From Basidiobolus meristosporus CBS 931.73 (taxonomy: Eukaryota; Basidiobolomycota; Basidiobolomycetes; Basidiobolales; Basidiobolaceae), in contig MCFE01000885.1 in assembly GCA_002104905.1 (NCBI GenBank), forward strand, positions 1 through 28,341: a DNA stretch of 28,341 bases, in the 5' to 3' direction. This document shows positions 11,514-21,771 of this stretch, piece after piece. A program made the position numbers and the translations under genes. Under the pieces are notes generated by a model, which had not been told where the DNA came from, did no database searches, and saw only the letters and a program-made list of their open reading frames with translations. The number at the start of each line of letters is the position of its first letter. The stretch's first letter is position 1.

Positions 11514-12655
11514 TGTTGTGTTGTATTATGATTAGCTTGGGGCTTGTTCTGTGATGTGGTGGCTAATGTACAATATACAAGAACTTCCAGTATGCTAATA
11601 CTCAAATAGCTTGTTGGGAATTTGATATGCCAAAAGAAGATATAACTTACACCAATATCCTCAATAATAGACTCAAAATACATTATGGGCAGTGCTTCTC
11701 ACTTCCACAGCAATGTTCTGCCTTCTGTCAACCATTGGGATTATTTAATTTTATGTTATCATTTCCTTATTTGAAAACCACTTTCCTTTCTGAGAGAATT
11801 TGTCCTAATATGAAAATCCTGAACTCTCAATAAACCCAAAGGAGTGTGGTGTAGAAGTCTATCAAGGGGTCTGTTGACCTAAAGGGGTGTTTACAGGGGT
11901 GTCTTTAGAGTAAAGGGGGTTCTTTAGGGTAATAAGATTCCTTAAAGGGGTCTCTAGACTACAGGGCTTCTGAGAGGGGACTTTTCCAACAGAAAAGCAG
12001 TAGTTTTCTTTTAGAACTTAGATTGGATTCTTGTGAGCTTTGCAGTCTCTTTACTGATGTAGTACCAATCAAGTCAGAGCATTCAGCAGTGTAAGTGATG
12101 CAAGGAAGCTCTTATAGCCTTTTAGCTTGTAATTGTAGTGTGGAGATTCTGGAAAGAGAGACTCTCCTTTTATTTTTCAGCTGGAGAAGTTGTATTTATG
12201 GAAATTCTGAAGGATCAAAGTTTTTGGGCAATTGCACAATCAATACATGAGGTACAAAGCTAAACTCTACAGTGGTGTAGTTTGGACATGGGTGCAGCAC
12301 CTGTGGGAGTCTCTTGTAATTTGATCAGCTGGTTCAAAAGTTACATGCAATCAAAGTCACCATAGTAATCCTAGCAATAGGGGCCTAATATATATGGTTA
12401 TTGGACTCTTTTGATCATAACTACTTATGTACTGCTTCAAATGAGCTGCAATTTGTAACATGTGTAGGCTTCTTAATGTTATGCATGATATAATATTTGT
12501 GGGTGGATTGCTAGTCAGGGTCTTGCACCTTTTTTGTTCAAAGTTGGAGTTTCTTGATCCTTAATTTGTGTGTAACAATAGCAAAAGCAAAATAAAGAAT
12601 TAGTGCAATATTGGTTTTGAGATATTTTAGCAATGGAATACTTTCCATTACCAAA
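11514..12655 (+). mobile_element. Family S insertion, solo-LTR-like, 1142 bp
   Basis: It starts TGTTGTGTTGTATTATG and ends CTTTCCATTACCAAA. It aligns over its length with 20588-21771 in reverse orientation. It is flanked by a 4-bp duplication, aatc (11510-11513 and 12656-12659), and it cuts the Copia B polyprotein between protease and integrase. TG...CA-like ends (TGTGGT...ACCACA in the other copy), a short target duplication and an aaataaag motif near the 3' end fit a solo LTR. No internal retroelement region of this family is in the window, so a non-autonomous element is the alternative. Short open frames inside it are not conserved. Confidence 0.75.
11855..11980 (+). repeat. Degenerate GGGGT-rich short tandem array inside family S
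   Basis: About seven imperfect units around aaaggggtgtct / aaaggggtctct, spaced roughly 15-20 bp. The equivalent array in the other family S copy (21262-21447, reverse) is about 60 bp longer, which probably accounts for most of the length difference between the copies. Confidence 0.6.
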
Positions 12656-13181
12656 AATCAAGTCCCAAAACAAGTTGATTTCTCACCAATAAGCTCATCT
12701 ACTGTTCCCCAATTTGTCCTTGCCTTCCATGCCACATCTATCTTTTAGATTCATAAGTTCCAGCAAAGTAAACATACTCAGGTAAAATGATCTTGCGTTG
12801 CAACTTGCATATATTGTGATCTCAGTCTACCAAAGCAAGGTTTTGTCCAGCTTTGCTCAATGTTGAGCAGCTTGGCTTAGTAATAGCCAACTTCAGTCCC
12901 TTAGTAGCTGCTTTATGCACTGAGATTGGGTTCTTAGCAATTTCACACACCTAGAGTAAGTCAGTCAATTCAGCTATTTTTGCCCATGAGTTATTGTTCA
13001 TATTTAGCTTTATAAGCCCACTGGCATTAGCATGTAGTGCAGAGTTATTGCCCAGATAAGCCTTTCTTGCAGGAATAGATTCTAAGTTGCTGAAGTATAC
13101 TTTTACACAATGAGCATGCGGTAATGCTCCAGAGTCAATATAGCATTAGTTACTATGGCTACTTGCACTCTCTTATACTGG
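12656..13181 (-). pseudogene. Copia B polyprotein: aspartic protease region (decayed)
   Basis: The reverse strand shows the Copia protease: the active-site block YIDSGALPHAHC at about 13142-13105, followed by a stretch with LHANASGLIKL and VCEIAKNPISVH, matching the family's 'V-x-x-x-A-KNL-[IL]-S' element. In-frame stops occur after the LTDLL segment and further on. The region is bounded by a family L LTR on the upstream side and a family S insertion on the downstream side; it joins the integrase at 11513. Together these give Copia B a protease-integrase-RT-RNase H order. Confidence 0.75.
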
Positions 13182-14250
13182 TGTGGTGATGTATAGGTCC
13201 AAGGGAGAGATATGTCCAATACTTCTCAAGTGTCTTGTGTTTTGGGTGTTTACTGGGTGCAATAACCTCTGGCAAAGGCTTGCTAGGATTAATTGGGTTC
13301 TGTTTCTATTCTAATGTGATGGGGAATAAAGCCACAAGCTTGTCAAGGGAAAACTATTGAGCTACAATCCCTTACTTAGTTGGTGTCTTAACAGAAGTGT
13401 GTGTTGGGTTCAGCATCCTTTGAGATAACAACTCACTAAAGCTTCCAAAGTAAAAACAACTGTAAACTCCACCAGCAAGGACTTGATAAGAATGCAGCTG
13501 TGGTCAACAGCTACAAAGACAGAAAAGTATCTTTGCCTGTACAAGAACAAACTTGGGAAAGTATCAGATATAATAAAAGCTATACTATGAGTATTCCTCA
13601 CAAGTAGTGCCTCCAAGGTCAGTTGGCTGTCAGCATGATATCCTGGGAGTGTCCTGTGGTCTGGGGTTGGAAGTTCAGGTAGCAGCAGGTAGCAGTGAAC
13701 ATACTACTCAGCAGGTTGGTGTATTAATAAAAGGGATGATGATTTATTGTTGAGGGATTGCCTCCCTTATATACTTTTCTCACTGGCTAAGTGAATACTA
13801 ATTATGGTATTCCAGAAAGTTCTGGAAATCAGTAGAAATCTTAATGATATCAGAATGAGCTAAGAGTATTCTAGGTAGGAGCTGGAAGGTTCTAAGAGGC
13901 ACAGCACATCCAACTAATCAAGAATTAGTACTCTGAAACCTGTGCAACATAGGGATACTACATATGGAATAGGACTTGTGGGAATGGTGACATGGGTTGA
14001 TCATGTGTCACAAGTACTTGTGCTGGTATTTGCCTTATATAGAAGCACTAACAGCAAGTAATCTTACATAAAGTGAGGGATAACTTATGCAATAAGGTAA
14101 GCAGGTGTGATAGTCAGCCAGCTTATGGGATAGTACTGATCAGGTAAGACAAATGGGATGAAGCTAAAATAGGTTTAGTCAACAAATAGGGAAGTAGAAG
14201 ATATGGGAATGAGCACATCTCTCAGTGGGTGTCACTGTGACCCCACTACA
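13182..14250 (-). mobile_element. Family L solo LTR, 1069 bp
   Basis: The reverse complement starts TGTAGTGGGGTCACAG and ends ATCACCACA, colinear with 26113-27184 throughout, including the TATA/polyA area and the block ctacctgctgctacctgaac. Flanks are ctgg on the left and ccag on the right. They differ as direct repeats but both derive from ccgg by one CpG transition each (see findings). It interrupts Copia B just upstream of the protease. CpG sites of the 26113 copy are mostly TpG or CpA here. Confidence 0.8.
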
Positions 14251-14373
14251 CCAGTCCAGATAACTGTTCATCTGATGTTACATGGTTTCCCTGCTTGGGT
14301 ATCTGTTTTTTGTCCATTTGTTTCTTCTGGCATTCTCTTGCCCAGTATCTTGACTTCTTACAGCAGCATCAGA
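14251..14373 (-). pseudogene. Probable Copia B gag remnant
   Basis: These 123 bases lie between a family L LTR and the 5' LTR of Copia C, and on the reverse strand they are the expected upstream continuation of the Copia B protease region. One frame reads a Lys/Arg/Asn-rich piece (ENARRNKWTKNRYPSRE) typical of a Gag-protease linker. Assignment rests mainly on position. The rest of the Copia B 5' end was not found beyond Copia C. Confidence 0.35.
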
Positions 14374-14720
14374 TGTTGTGCAAGTTTGTAGTTCCTCCTA
14401 AGTATACACCTAGCTTAGTCACTTGGATCATTACCTAGATATCTTATATATTACTGTCCTATTTTCTTGTTGGGATTTGCTTGGAATATACTCACCAAAA
14501 TAACAGGTACCCAGAGCATGAAGTTTGAAAAGTTATCCAATCAACCCACACTTTGCACATATGTTCTTAAGACCTTCCTATACCTATTATATGCTTTTGT
14601 TCTACCAAGAACATGTAAAAGTATAAATAATACTTTGACATTTGGTAAATTATTGAGTGAAAACCACATATTTTGCTTGTTATCTCAATCACTTCAAATA
14701 TCACCAAGACAGTTACATCA
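14374..14720 (+). repeat. 5' LTR of Copia C (family LTR-C), 347 bp
   Basis: It runs from TGTTGTGCAAGTT to CAGTTACATCA and is immediately followed by a primer-binding site. It aligns with the solo LTR at 3552-3899 and the fragment at 1-182. It holds a TATA-like gtataaataa at 14621-14630. The 3' LTR of this element is not in the window at the expected place; the element is truncated near 16600. Confidence 0.8.
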
Positions 14721-14733
14721 GGTTATGAGCCCT
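14721..14733 (+). promoter_or_regulatory. Copia primer-binding site (initiator-Met half-tRNA type)
   Basis: The sequence ggttatgagccct directly follows the LTR end. It is complementary to the anticodon stem-loop of initiator Met tRNA (CTCATAACC), the type of internal priming known for Drosophila copia and several fungal Copia elements. The gag start codon overlaps it at 14725. Confidence 0.65.
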
Positions 14734-16590
14734 AAGCTCTCACTTGCTGCAGTGTCTACTACTGCTATTGCTGGAAATCTTCCCTCTGCTGAGAAATTTA
14801 TTGGATCTATCTACCAGGTGTGGAAGGTGAAGATGAAGATGCTGCTACAAGAATGAGGCCTTTGAGACATTGCCATGGAAGAAGAATGCCCCTCTAATAA
14901 TATGAAAGAGGAAGCCTTAAAGTAGAAAAAGAAAGAGCAAAGTGCCTTTAAGTGTGTTTGCTTTAATGTAAAAGGTTAATTGCTAATTTAATCTGGTGCC
15001 AAGAAGGAGGAAAAGGAAAAGGCTTTAATAAGCAATAATTACCAATAAAGAAGCTACCCAAGACCCTTCAAAAGCAATAGTAACCTATTTTGCAACTCCT
15101 GCTAAGGTAAAGGATGCACATCAGATTTGTGCCTCAAAAAAAGAGATAGTTAGCAGAAAAAGTCTGAAAATAGAAATGCTGTGGCAGCTGAAGATAGGCT
15201 GTTCATATCTGCACTAAACATGACCACAAGCCAGGACTCTCAGACATGATACACTGACTCTGGAGCATCTCTACACTTAACATGTCAAAGAGATCTTTTC
15301 ACCCAATAACAAGAAATTCCAAATAAGAAGGTTTTCATAGGTGACTACAGAATACCAGTTGCAGTTGGAGAAGTAACTATCCTAGCAAGCCTGAGAATCA
15401 GTGAAGGAAGCCACACATCTACCTTCAAAGAGGTACTTTATGTAACAGAAATAGCCAAAAACCTACTATCTGTAAGCTAGGCCACTGCAGAATGACTTAG
15501 TTTTGGCATTGACAAATGTGGATGCAGGATCACTGATCAAAATAGTGCCCATATTGCTTTTGGTATCAGAGATCAGAAACCATGCAAGTTGACATATATT
15601 CCAGCATATCATGAAGTCAGTATAAGTAACTTATATGACAAAACACCAATTCTCTGGTACAGGAGACTATAGCACATTAATTATGATTATTTGCTCTAAA
15701 TAATTAAAGAATGGCTAGTTTTCATAGAAGAAATTGACCTCCCTGATATTTTGGAGCACTGTGAAGCCTGCTTATATGGGAAGCAAGTAAGACAATTGTT
15801 CAAGAGCTCTGGCTAATCAAAATCCAGAAAAATCTACATCTAATTCACTCAGATCTGTGATGACTGATGCAAGATTTATCTTTAGGCTGGATTAGGTATT
15901 CAATCACTTATATTGATAATTATAGAATATAGGTATGGGTCTTGCTTGTAGAGAGAACAGAAGAGGCTAAGTCTAAGCTCAGGGAGCTTAAAGTCATGGT
16001 GGAGAGAGAGACTGGTCAAAATGGGAACAAAATACACCCTGGCAATGTTAGAATATTTCCCTCAGAGTTCTTCATCCACTTGTGCAAAATTTGCAGAATA
16101 AAGCAAGATACTACTGTCCCATACTCCCCACAGCAGAAGCAGATCAATAATTGATATGGCAAGATCTATGCTCCATAATCAAAAATTATCCTTTGATTTT
16201 TGGGTAGAATCAGTTGCCCCACATGTATAGCTCAAAATAGGAGTAATAACATAGTAATTTGTGATTCTACTCCTTTCAGGCATGGCATGGATATAAGCCA
16301 AGGGCAGAACATCCAGTAATATCTGTGTGTAAAGCATATGCTGAGAAACTGCCCAGACATTGGGCAGAATTTGAGCCCAGAGGTCTAAGTGCATATTTTT
16401 GAGCTATTGAAATGAGAGTAGAGCATACACACTCAATAATAGGAAAGCAATAGAGCCAGACAAGTCCAGGGATGTGCTATTTAGTATTAATTCACAATCT
16501 TCACAAAATATGACATTTGTTGATTACAAAATCTGATCTTAAGTCCATCAATAGTGAGGACTGCTTTGGCTGTATTAGAAGCATGTGCTT
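14725..16590 (+). pseudogene. Copia C polyprotein: gag, protease, partial integrase (decayed, truncated)
   Basis: It starts MSPKLSLAAVS inside the primer site. An open 44-codon Gag start contains the SAEKFIGSIYQVWKVKMKML segment. The protease has YTDSGASLHLTCQRDLFTQ at about 15250-15306 and EVLYVTEIAKNLLSVS near 15430-15475. The GAG-pre-integrase part has LWYRRL-HIN and CEACLYGKQVRQLFKSS. Integrase pieces follow (TVPYSPQQKQINN near 16110-16150, FDFWVESVAPHV near 16195-16230), then an SH3-like end with KSRDVLFS near 16470. Many stops occur. Reverse transcriptase and RNase H are absent: the element breaks off into an opposite-strand LTR-B. It is a different family from Copia B by LTR and by protein. 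Confidence 0.8.
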
Positions 16591-16624
16591 ATCCCACAAA
16601 GGAATTTTGAACATTGATACATAT

Positions 16625-16894
16625 GAAATTAAGGCTTTTCTCTCCTTTGCTTGACACTTTTGGAGAGCTTCTCAATAGTCAGGAGCATTCTGCAACAGAT
16701 TCAGGGTTAATACAAGAGGTTTATGAAAGTTCTAATTTAATCTTGACTATAGGTAAAAAAAATAGAATCATCAATATAAAAGAAAGTGGCAAAGTTAAGG
16801 CATTAAATGAGTTCTACAGTGACTAAGACTAGTCTAGTTTTGTTTAGTAAATATTTGGGGGCTATATGATGCCTGATAGTCTAATACTCTAACA
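16625..16894 (-). repeat. Copia LTR (family LTR-B) fragment
   Basis: The reverse strand starts TGTTAGAGTATTAGAC and aligns with 23990-24250, sharing the gactagtc, aagttaa and ggagcattctgc-acag blocks. No polypurine tract is visible outside its start. The far end is not defined. It truncates Copia C on its left and abuts a family G fragment on its right. Confidence 0.55.
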
Positions 16895-16949
16895 GTAACA
16901 CACTGGCACTATTTAGCACCAATGTACATCACAAGTCTATTTTCAACAT

Positions 16950-17165
16950 GTTTGTTTTTGGAAATAGCCGTGTATTTTGTACTGAATGTCAAAGCAAGCA
17001 ATCTTCCAACTGTTCTTCTGCTGCTGTATGCAGTGCATATTGCTTGATAACCACACAACTTTGCTATGTTTTGGTGGTATATATATGAAAGAAAGTCAAA
17101 CTATAGGGGATTTGGAGTTACATGTTGATAGGCATATGGGCCTAGAGCTTTTCTGAAGATGTTAG
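16950..17165 (-). pseudogene. Family G 5' end and first codons, fragment
   Basis: The sequence aligns with 725-900 in the same orientation (shared actgaatgtcaaagca and tgaaag-aagtcaaac blocks), so it is the start of a third G unit on the reverse strand. Only the first few codons remain before LTR-B. It lies directly beyond the 3' tail of the next G copy, in head-to-tail arrangement. Confidence 0.45.
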
Positions 17166-17174
17166 CAATATTGA

Positions 17175-17700
17175 CCCAATGCAAAATAACTGTGATGATT
17201 CATTCAAGAAACCATCACAAGATCTAATCCCATTACTAACAGCTATTGATGCCATGCAGACATTGTCCAAGGACTATAAAAAAATTACACCCCATATTAC
17301 AAAAATAACTTGGCCAAGATATTTTATAACAACAATATAAAAGTGGCTTTTGATTAGTTTTCTGCCAATTTTCTCAATTTCTGATCCCAGACACTCAGCC
17401 ACCTGCTACAGTTTTGTACCTTAGCTGATTACAGCCACTTTTTTGCAATCTTACCACCTAACCAAACAAATAGTCTCACTTTTCAGGAATACCAATGGGT
17501 TTGCTTTCATTTAGTACTCAGTTATAACTCAGTTGCCAATTGTACTGATCTATACAAGTCCCTATATGCAACACAAACATTAAGCCCAACCTTACCCTCA
17601 ACAAATGACTTAGTTTAAATTCACCATTCAATATGCAAATCTACCAAAACACTTTTTTTCCATGGTATTGGTGGGAGGCCAATGACATTATGCCATTGTT
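17175..17700 (-). repeat. Family G conserved 3' tail (copy C)
   Basis: The reverse complement matches the tail of copy A, including the gtgatgat-c block at its outer end, the aacaatataaaagtggc stretch read on the plus strand at 17330-17348, and the ccaacctta / ctcaacaa block near 17590. No convincing ORF was found. The tataaaag motif is plus-strand, opposite to the G ORF. Confidence 0.55.
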
Positions 17701-19145
17701 TTTTCACTGGTTCTTATATGTCCTGGTCATTAGCTGGCATTGTAAGGTCTTACACCTCAAATGCCAGTCTTCCTAATATATTTTTGCTGTATACTGGGTA
17801 GATTTCTTGATCACTACTCTTGAAAAAATGCTGCAACCTTTTGCTAGACCCATTATTTCCCCAAAATGGCACAGAAGGCATTTTGATAGTCGTGCAAGCT
17901 AGTGACATTGTTGCTCTGAATGTCAGTGGGATCTCAACTCTTTCTACAGTGAAGGGTGAGGAGGATATAGTAGGAAAGTTACCTTTCTCTGTAAGCTTTT
18001 CTACATCACTTGAGTATTGCTCAACTGACTGCACTTAGAGCTCTTGAGAAAATGGCCACTGTTGTCTTGGGAGTTCATCTTGGCAAATATGAGGCTCAGA
18101 CTTTTCCAGGCATGTAATACTATTTGGTGAAAACTGCAGCTTTTTTCTCACACTTCCCTGTCTTCTGCCTGGGTAGCCTTCTTCCCTTTACTTTTTCTTT
18201 TCCAATGTATGGTCTCTCACTGTTGTGTTATATAAGTTCAATTCTTATTGAACTATGTTTTCTACTTGACAAACACAGCATTGATACATCAGTTTATGCG
18301 TACTTGTCCCCTGCTGGCACTCTTCCAGCTACCTTATATGTCTTGAGCACCAGCATAGAGCTTTTGGCCCTACCTGTAACAGACTTAGGAAGCTGCTGGT
18401 TTTTAGCTATGGCACACTTGTTTTTCTGCATTTGATGAAATCTGCTTGTCTTGAGGTACTTTCTTATCATATCAATACTGTCCAAGAATATGTTTGAGTG
18501 CTTGTATCCAGGATAGTGCTGATGGAACAGATCAAACACATTCTCTTTAGCCTTGTGTTCCTGATAATTCTATGGTATGCTGGCTTGAGGTGATTGAGTG
18601 CTAGAGATTGTACAGGAAGTTCAACATCATCAGATTCCCTATCACTATACTCAACTGCTCCACAAGTATTGAGTAACTTTTGACTTTTAGTCATTGATAT
18701 CAGGCTTTCAATCTCTCCTTCCATGCTGCAATAGGTTCTATTGTGGGCATTATCTGTAGGTACTATTGTTATGCTACAAAGACTCAATAGTGCTCCTCTG
18801 CTGTAATACTGAGAAATGGCTCAGTTCTTTGCGGCTATATTGACCTACTTGAGTTACTCCTTTGCAGCAAAGCACTGTGTTCTCCACCTGCAATATTGAT
18901 TGTTATACATATATTATCTGCACATCCTGCCCTAGAAAACTCCCTGATTTCTCTAGGTTATTGCATCTACTAACTTAGCCATTTCACCTAATTGCCTCAA
19001 TAATGCTTTGGTATTAGCTTACAATATGCTTGCTAATATTGGTAGTGGTGATGTCATGATACCTGTTTGGTGGTCTTCCACTTGTTGTATGGTATTTACT
19101 ACATTCCCATCTGCCAGGGCATTATGACCAGCTTGCCTACTTGCC
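17701..19145 (-). pseudogene. Family G protein (copy C), decayed and internally deleted
   Basis: The reverse strand shows the G core at 18539-18294: FHQHYPGYKHSNIF, then MIRKYLKTSRFHQMQKNK. One unit of the basic repeat region follows (VTGRAKSS...KVAGRVPAGDK); copies A and D have two, so one is deleted here. The C-terminal segment is at 18034-17750, with MPSVPFWGNNGSSKRLQHFF and a helical end. Upstream of the core, 18600-19145 holds decayed N-terminal sequence; the first part of the N-terminus is missing. Small open stretches on the plus strand here are shadows. It is clearly non-functional. Confidence 0.55.
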
Positions 19146-19159
19146 AAACCTATGCAAAA

Positions 19160-19674
19160 TTACTGTTATGATCCCATCAAAAGGCCATCACAAAGTTAAA
19201 GTCCTGTGACTAAGAGGCACTGATCCTATGAGGACACTGTCCAGAGACCACTGGAAATAATTGCACCCCAGATTTCACAAAAACCTAGTAAAAACTTTTC
19301 ATCACAACAATATATAAGTGGCTTTTGATTGGTTCCCTGCCAATTTGCTTACTTTTTGATCCCAGACACTCTATCACCTCCTACACTTGTGTGCATTGAT
19401 TGGCTATTGCCTCTTTTTCACACTCCTTACTTCCTGATTCAACTGTATCTTGTAACTTTCATGCATACAAATTGATTTATTTCTGTTGAAACTTCTGTTG
19501 TACCTCAGTTACCAATTGTATTGACCTATACAAGTCCATATATCCTACACTAACATTAAGCCCAACCCCGCACTCAACAAGCAATTCCACTGAAATTCAC
19601 CACCCAATAAATATTTCTACTGTAACACTCTGGTTCCACAACTTTGGTGGGAACCCAATGGCTTTGTGCCACTG
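19160..19674 (-). repeat. Family G conserved 3' tail (copy D)
   Basis: It matches the tails of copies A and C in reverse orientation, for example aacaatatataagtggcttttgattggtt in two overlapping pieces around 19308-19336 and gtcctgtgactaagagg near 19200. It directly abuts the N-terminal part of copy C, giving a tail-to-head join of two G copies. Confidence 0.6.
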
Positions 19675-20587
19675 TTAAATCACTGGTTCCCACACATCCT
19701 GGTCTTCAGCCAGCACTGCAAGGTCTAGCACCTCATCTGCCAGTCTTTGCAATAAATCCTTGCAATATTCAAGTACATTTTCTTGAGCACTGCTCTTGAA
19801 GAAGAACTGCAACCTCTTGGTGTGCCTACTAATGCTCCAAAATTCCACAGAAGGCATTGTGATAGCCTTTTGAGTCCTTGACATTGTAGCCTTGTCTGTC
19901 AGTGGGATCTCCATTCTGTAAACAATGGAGGATGTGGAGGCTGTGGTAGACACATTGTCTGTTTGTGCAAACTCATCTTCCATGCTGGAGTGTAGCTCAA
20001 CTGACTGCACTTCCAACTATAGTGAAAACAGCTGTTTACTTGTGGGTAATCATCTTGGCTATGATGGGATTCAGCTTGTTGCAGGCTTACAGCATTAATT
20101 GGCAAGAACTGCAGTTTTTTTCTCATGCCTCCCTATCTCAGCCTTGGGTAGACATTCTTCCCTTTACCTTTTCCTTCATCACTCCAGGTCTTTCACTACT
20201 AATTTCTCTGAGTGCCTGTTGTAATGAACTATCTTTTCTCATTAATAATTTCTGCTCTGATGCATCTGTTTTGGCCTGCTTGTCCCTTGCTGGCACTGTC
20301 CTGGCAACTCAACATTTCTTTTCTGCTTGCTTTGAGCTCTCAACTGTAGTTGTGATGGGCTCCTGTAAAGGCTGCTGGTTTTTATCTCTGCAGGTCCTTC
20401 ACTGCTACTTTGACTGAGTGCTTCTTGAGTGGTACTATGCTTTTTCCTTGATACATGTTGTACTGATGCATCAATGACTGCCTGCTTATCCCTAATTGGC
20501 ACTGTTCCAGCTACCTGACATCTCTGTGACACTTGTCTAGTGCTTTTGACCCTGCTTGTAACAGGCTCTGGAGGAAGCCTCTGGTTC
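19675..20587 (-). pseudogene. Family G protein, C-terminal half (copy D)
   Basis: The best-preserved C-terminus of the family: an uninterrupted 113-codon stretch (20016-19675) ending at a stop, with TMSRTQKAITMPSVEFW, KRLQFFFKSSAQENVLEY and a helical LLQRLADEVLDLAVLAEDQD segment. Upstream, 20613-20242 encodes the first basic unit (PVTSRVKSTRQVSQRCQVAG...SRKKHSTTQEALSQSSSEG); a second related unit (RTVPARDKQAKTDASEQK) lies in another frame at about 20345-20180. Frameshifts separate these pieces. The N-terminal half is displaced to 21772-22705 by a family S insertion. Confidence 0.6.
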
Positions 20588-21771
20588 TGTGGTAATGGAA
20601 AGTATTCCATCAATACAATATCTCAAAACCAATATTAAACGCATTACTTTATTTTGCTTCAGCTATTGTAACATACAGGTGAAAGACCAAGAATTTAAAA
20701 CTCTGAAGAACAAATACTCTAGACACTGACAAGCAATCCACCCAGGAATATCATGTCATTCAGAACAAGTAGTAGCCAACTCATGTTTCAAATTACAGCT
20801 CACTTGAAGCAGTGCTTAAGGAGTTATGACCAAAAGCGTTCAATTATTACATATTCTAGGTCTCTATTGCTAGGATTACTATGGTGACTTTGATTGCATG
20901 TAACTTTTGAACCAGCCAATCAAATCCCATGAAACTCTTACAGGTGCTGTGCCTATGTTCAATCTGTGCCACTGCAGGATTTAACCTTGTATCACATGTA
21001 TTACTTGCACAATTGCCCAAAAACTTTGATCCTTCAAAAACTCAAATATATGACTTCCCCAGCTGAAAAACAAAGGAGAGCCTCTCTTTCCAGAATCTCC
21101 ACACTGCAATTACAAGTTTAAAGGTTAAATGACTTCCCCTGCATTACTTGCACTGTTGAGTATTCTGACTTTGATTGGTACTACATCAGTAAAGATACTG
21201 CAAAGCTCACAAGAATCCAATCTAAGTACTACAAGAAACTACCGCTTTTCTGTTGGAAAAGTCCCCTCTAAGAAGCCCCGTTAGAGACCACTTTAAGAAG
21301 CCCCTTCACTCTAAAGAAGCCCCTTGAGGCACCCCTTTAGTGTAAAGTCCACTTTAGTGACCACTACAAGAAGCACCTTTACTTTAAAGACACCCCTTTA
21401 GACACCCCTTTAGGTCTAATGACCCCTTTGGAGAATTCTACAACACACCCCTAAGGGGAGTTCAGAATTTCCATATTAGGAAGTATTCTCTCAGAGAGGA
21501 AAGTGACTTCCAAACAAGGAAAAGTTACTATAAAAGTGAATAAGCCCATTAGTTGACAGAAGGTCAGAACACTGCTGTAGAAGTGAGAAACACTGTATAT
21601 AGTATATTTTGAGCCTAAGATTGAGGATATTAGTGAAAGTTATATCTTCTATTGTTATATCAAATACCTAATGAACTATTTCAGAATTAGCATACTGGAG
21701 GTTGTTGTATATTGTTGATTAGCCTCTACATTGTAGAACAAGCCCCAAACTAATCATAATACAACACCACA
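20588..21771 (-). mobile_element. Family S insertion, solo-LTR-like, 1184 bp
   Basis: On the plus strand it runs TGTGGTAATGG...ACAACACCACA: 6-bp inverted ends TGTGGT/ACCACA. Flanks are gttc on both sides (20584-20587 and 21772-21775); counting the ambiguous next base the duplication is gttct. Removing one repeat joins the G coding region smoothly between the YLKNSR-QRQKNKG core and the LPPEPVTSR segment, as in copy A. It aligns with 11514-12655 in opposite orientation. Confidence 0.85.
21262..21447 (-). repeat. CCCCTTTA-type degenerate tandem array inside family S
   Basis: About ten imperfect units such as aagccccttcactctaaag and acacccctttag. It is the reverse-strand equivalent of the GGGGT array at 11855-11980, with several extra units. 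Confidence 0.65.

Noticed and set aside
13177-14255. The flanks actgg...ccagt read as extended terminal inverted repeats of a DNA transposon.
   Set aside because: The other two family L copies lack this extension, and the LTR-like TATA/AATAAA layout with TG...CA ends fits an LTR better. CpG decay of a ccgg target duplication explains the apparent palindrome.
18124-18435. A 103-codon plus-strand stretch rich in hydrophobic residues, resembling a membrane protein.
   Set aside because: The reverse strand carries conserved family G protein here; antisense of a Lys/Glu-rich sequence gives Phe/Leu-rich translations.
19965-20417. A 150-codon plus-strand stretch with several hydrophobic segments.
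   Set aside because: Same reason: it is antisense to the basic and C-terminal regions of family G copy D and is not open in copy A.
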